A stretch of 64,000 nucleotides of DNA from the NCBI RefSeq assembly GCF_020544405.1, contig NZ_CP065410.1:3286001-3350000 (forward strand). Reading direction: 5' to 3'. Made by a program: the position numbers and the translations under genes. The notes under the pieces were generated by a model that saw nothing but the letters and a program-made list of their open reading frames with translations, was not told where the DNA came from and ran no database searches. The DNA comes from Pseudomonas sp. IAC-BECa141 (GTDB lineage: Bacteria > Pseudomonadota > Gammaproteobacteria > Pseudomonadales > Pseudomonadaceae). Shown in pieces: positions 61,901 through 64,000 of the stretch (position 1 is the first letter of the stretch; the number at the start of each line of letters is the position of its first letter).

Positions 61901-62082
61901 ACGACTGGCGCCAGGACCTGCGAACCGGTGTCGGCCTGCGCTGGCAATGGTGGTACGACGAGGATCGCTACAACGCCTACCGCTCGAAACTGACGGTTCG
62001 CACCGAATATCAACAGTCGCTGGGCGGCAATCTGTATGAAGGTGGCAACGGTGTGCTGCTGGGCGTGGAGTGGAATTTCTGA
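58924..62082 (+). CDS. nfrA: NfrA-like outer membrane protein (phage N4 receptor family)
   Basis: A 1052-residue protein with a signal peptide (MMSVHRQTLLMGSLLLGLSI...PLQAAP, cleavage near 28). A long TPR-like helical region (about 40-740, e.g. VPKNDEARALLVESLARQRR) is followed by a C-terminal beta-barrel-like region (about 800-1052) ending in WNF, as outer membrane proteins do. It fits NfrA, which presents the glycan made by NfrB. It is coupled by overlap with nfrB and with the DUF4434 gene. It is likely the exit port or receptor scaffold. Confidence 0.85.
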   Translation: MMSVHRQTLLMGSLLLGLSIACPLQAAPLSDFEQFRSYPYMDRSYREAKKGNWKEVERLMRHLLEKVPKNDEARALLVESLARQRRYKEALQALPDDSNALLDLRLTWIEQDPPTSTQVESWMATSNLNDRVRLWQAYSLSLAKFGGAAKAHDWLAQLAPKGDDNILRLARANWSEQLRDWSGTIDQLAPLAARKQLDAEGWQRLANTYVQRLDEKPLQQLLQQAPSPEAARNVRLAMVDRAIAMGHEQQAQRWMQSLPASDLADPAQRQRLWELARKTEDVPTVQRLSNDLQRPCLETAEWLSRQDPETALKQLRSCTPTDDPQTWLILAQRLQATDLLQSTRLPEPWDSRRQTQVLDIWQEQGRSTEVNAWLAGQKQTPDIVKRRAELTQRMGRMIEAQTLWELHYRQTGNLSSLNQATYLAVKAGDRAHAQQLLESAFDRHGGRLPATALERLAGLYAAAPSTTPEQQRRMALLLNRVDGATRGQMLAQLAETGQCDAVQQAIGSHPQAAGDYRALGRCAMPDRPGEAVVYYQQAEKLGDRGSRLPLAYALEAAGDSTGALAIWRSFPTAELSDNARLTASRSALNVGDSQTAETYWQQSTTRGANEWALGAAIADARGDHAQALQRQRQALQQSPDAGHFYAASVTAQKAGDLPQSTAWLAEAVRREPNNPRYRADYGMRLAGAETREERATAIPYLQQATRDFPEDYRLGETLAWRYDEVEDSASARKELRRVIDLEQNPVAADDEEGSMEARRYRQRRAHETLSRRDSRTIASTWSPAGISTNDFVRPDDSKGSRRRSDSQNVQLAMWDHALGEEPSRAGSTLSVYGRVLLGGQGRSSYAESLAAGVGLRYKPWGTQNINFYGEIYKQSQFNDDDSHNLSLGQMLVPEKLFDQVNDHRKDGHTTTDYLLRATASFLDQGKYRNDWRVDENDWDERFLYLDAAWWTKAGDHQWLSRFQQGHAWKLPFSGAQTIMPYGFLEFASQDPSNDWRQDLRTGVGLRWQWWYDEDRYNAYRSKLTVRTEYQQSLGGNLYEGGNGVLLGVEWNF

Positions 62083-62960
62083 TGGTTCGATGGATGTTGT
62101 GTTTGTGCCTGCTGATGAGTGCCACCGTCGCCACGGCCGATGAGCGAGTGTTCTATCAGCCGCTGAATGTCGATGCCGGCCTGACCCAGGCGCAGTGGCA
62201 GAAAGTCTGGCAAGACACCGCGAAACAAGGCACGCGAACCGTGATCGTGCAGTGGACGGCCTATGGCGACTCGGACTTCGGCGGCGCCAATGGCTGGCTC
62301 GCCAACAGCCTGAAACTCGCTCAGCGGCAAGGTCTGCAACTGGTGCTCGGCCTGGCGATGGACCCGGCCTTCTACACGCGCATTGATGAACTGGACAGCG
62401 CCGGTCTCGGCGCCTACTGGCAGGCACAACTGGGTCAGTCACTGGCCCGGCAGCAGAAGCTGCGCCAGGACTGGAAGCTGCCGGTCAGCGGCTGGTATCT
62501 GCCGCTGGAGCTGGACGACCTGCACTTCCTGGCGGCAGATCGGCGGGCCACGCTTCAGCGCCAATTGAAGGACTTCGCCGCGAAACTGGACGCGCCGCTG
62601 CATGTCAGCGCTTTCAGTGCCGGCAAGCTGGCCCCGGCGGTCAACGGTCAATGGCTGGGCGAATTGACGGCAGCCGGGGCGCACGTCTGGTGGCAGGACG
62701 GCGCGGGTACCGGCCGTTTGTCACCGCTGGTGCGTAAAGGTTACGTCAGCGCACTGCCCTGCTCCGTGGGTATCGTGCGCGAAGCCTTCCGGCAGGTCAG
62801 CCGCGAGGGCGAGCCCTTCCGTGCCGAACCGGCCACCCCGGATGCGACCTCTACCGGTTGCCATCAGAACGCGGTGTTTTCCCTACGCTATCGACCGTGG
62901 GGTTCGGTCATCCTCGATAACCAACGCAAGCATCCGGGCAGCAATGTACAAAACCATTGA
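62082..62960 (+). CDS. Exported DUF4434-type glycoside hydrolase-like protein
   Basis: A 292-residue exported protein with a short signal peptide (MVRWMLCLCLLMSATVATAD). The mature part has a TIM-barrel-like pattern: FYQPLNVDAGLTQAQWQKVW, GTRTVIVQWTAYGDSD, GLQLVLGLAMDPAFYTRI, SGWYLPLELDDLHFL, characteristic of DUF4434 (distant glycoside hydrolase relatives). It probably trims or processes the glycan in the periplasm. Its ATG overlaps the nfrA stop, and its 3' end overlaps the cyclase gene by 17 bases. Confidence 0.8.
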   Translation: MVRWMLCLCLLMSATVATADERVFYQPLNVDAGLTQAQWQKVWQDTAKQGTRTVIVQWTAYGDSDFGGANGWLANSLKLAQRQGLQLVLGLAMDPAFYTRIDELDSAGLGAYWQAQLGQSLARQQKLRQDWKLPVSGWYLPLELDDLHFLAADRRATLQRQLKDFAAKLDAPLHVSAFSAGKLAPAVNGQWLGELTAAGAHVWWQDGAGTGRLSPLVRKGYVSALPCSVGIVREAFRQVSREGEPFRAEPATPDATSTGCHQNAVFSLRYRPWGSVILDNQRKHPGSNVQNH

Positions 62961-64000
62961 AGACGAAGTCCTGAAGAAGACCGCGCCCGCCGAAGTGTGG
63001 GAGGAGTTCATCCAGCATGAATTCGAGCGGCTGCATTCGTTCTGCCTGTTGATCTACCTGGCGAGCATCGGCATCTGGCTGGCCTTCGACCTGATCGTCA
63101 GCTTCATCGGCAATCAGGGATTCACCTGGCGTTCGATGGTGTTCATCGCAGCCTTTGCGATTCTTGCTGTGGTGTTGATGTTCACCCGCAAGGCCCGACA
63201 CTTCGACTGGCTGAACCTGACATTCGTGGTGATCATCACACTCGGCATCCGAATGGTGATCAACGGCTTGCCGCCGACGTTTCACGGCATCTGGCTGGTA
63301 CTCGCTGCCGCCACCACGCTTTACAGTGCCTCCGTGCTCCCGCTCAGCCGATGGTCGTTCTTCGCTGCACAGGTCGTCACCTGGCTGATGCTCAATCCTT
63401 TCATGAACACCGGCATCGACCTGCTCGAGCTCAAAGGTGTGATGACCATCGCCTACAGCGTTTTTCTCTGTGCGTTGACGATCTATACATTTCTGAAGCT
63501 GCGCGAGGCCAAGCTCTACAACTACATCATGTCCAAGCTGTTGCTGGATCAGGCCTACAACGACACGCTCACCGAAATTCCCAACCGCCGCTCATTCATG
63601 ACCAGCGTCGGAAAAACCCTGCAAGCCGTACCGCGCGAGCATGACCATTACCTGGCGATGATCGACATCGACAACTTCAAGAAAGTGAATGATGTGTACG
63701 GCCACGACATCGGCGATGAAGTGCTCAAGCGGATCGCGGCAGACATCAAAGCGGTAATGGCACCGTTCGAGTACGCGCGACTGGGTGGCGAGGAATTTGC
63801 GATTTATCTGGCGGGCGTTCGCCGCGAGGACGTCGAGGCATTGGCCGGTGAGTTATGCCGGGTGGTGCGTGAGCAAACCACCCGGCACCCGGTGACCATC
63901 AGCATCGGGGTGGCCCGGGTTGCAGACGGGGACACCCTCAACCAGGCGCTGATCAAGGCTGACGAAGCGTTGTACGAGTCAAAGCATACCGGCAAGGACC
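62944..64000 (+). CDS. Membrane diguanylate cyclase, C-terminus beyond the window
   Basis: The frame from ATG 62944 (MYKTIEDEVLKKTAPAEVWE) stays open to the window end (352 codons). Residues ~30-195 hold about six membrane helices (SFCLLIYLASIGIWLAFDLI, MVFIAAFAILAVVLMF, and others). The GGDEF domain follows with NDTLTEIPNRRSFM, IDIDNFKKVNDVYGHDIGDE and an intact RLGGEEF. No RxxD inhibitory site lies five residues before GGEEF, so feedback inhibition is not expected. It overlaps the DUF4434 gene and so is co-translated with the glycan genes whose transferase has a c-di-GMP-binding-type domain. Confidence 0.9.
   Translation, partial: MYKTIEDEVLKKTAPAEVWEEFIQHEFERLHSFCLLIYLASIGIWLAFDLIVSFIGNQGFTWRSMVFIAAFAILAVVLMFTRKARHFDWLNLTFVVIITLGIRMVINGLPPTFHGIWLVLAAATTLYSASVLPLSRWSFFAAQVVTWLMLNPFMNTGIDLLELKGVMTIAYSVFLCALTIYTFLKLREAKLYNYIMSKLLLDQAYNDTLTEIPNRRSFMTSVGKTLQAVPREHDHYLAMIDIDNFKKVNDVYGHDIGDEVLKRIAADIKAVMAPFEYARLGGEEFAIYLAGVRREDVEALAGELCRVVREQTTRHPVTISIGVARVADGDTLNQALIKADEALYESKHTGKD

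Overview
The window is a chromosomal stretch of a Pseudomonas fluorescens-group bacterium. The evidence is the gacA/uvrC/pgsA/tRNA-Gly-Cys-Leu neighbourhood, fluorescens-type REP hairpins (cores such as GCGAGCAAGCTCGCTCCCAC), GC-rich third codon positions and a set of typical pseudomonad genes. All calls come from reading the sequence; no database search was possible.

Layout. 0-6.4 kb: start of a manganese catalase, a YetF-type membrane protein, a CinA/PncC-type amidase, a lipoprotein, a Zn alcohol dehydrogenase and a cyanide-insensitive-type cytochrome bd operon whose cydB carries an in-frame amber codon. 6.5-14.4 kb: a variable region with a decayed histidine kinase, a diguanylate cyclase, a DUF4239 protein, a DMT transporter plus amidohydrolase pair with a divergent LysR regulator, and copies of a short dispersed repeat (core TTGGCCGAAAGC). 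14.4-25.1 kb: a lambdoid prophage remnant with terminase small subunit, holin, Q-like protein, VapE/primase, DksA-like and CII-like proteins, Cro and S24 repressor with visible operators, early genes including a PrtN-like activator, a cytosine methyltransferase overlapped by a second long reading frame, DUF4224 and an integrase beside tRNA-Leu. Terminase large subunit, head and tail genes are absent. 25.1-28.4 kb: three tRNAs, pgsA, and one reading frame that joins almost complete GacA to UvrC lacking its GIY-YIG domain. 28.5-32.4 kb: GNAT protein, a leader-peptide/attenuator arrangement before a DAHP synthase, a lipase and a parvulin.

32.5-38.0 kb: a Yej-type peptide ABC importer operon. 38.1-44.0 kb: a sigma-54 activator followed by a -24/-12 promoter and a 3-hydroxybutyrate/acetoacetate catabolic operon. 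44.0-48.1 kb: a PilT/PilU-like ATPase, a hybrid histidine kinase and a second parvulin. 48.2-54.7 kb: a transport and catabolism cluster (PfkB kinase, PLP amino acid deaminase, IclR, RidA, polar amino acid ABC importer) that fits D-glucosaminate use. 55.0-64.0 kb: a thioredoxin-like protein and a tightly coupled wecB-nfrB-nfrA-DUF4434-diguanylate cyclase operon, which looks like a c-di-GMP-controlled surface glycan system. Its cyclase runs off the right edge.

Most notable are the in-frame gacA-uvrC fusion, the doubly coding methyltransferase region, the aromatic attenuator before the DAHP synthase, and the glycan operon with its own cyclase.
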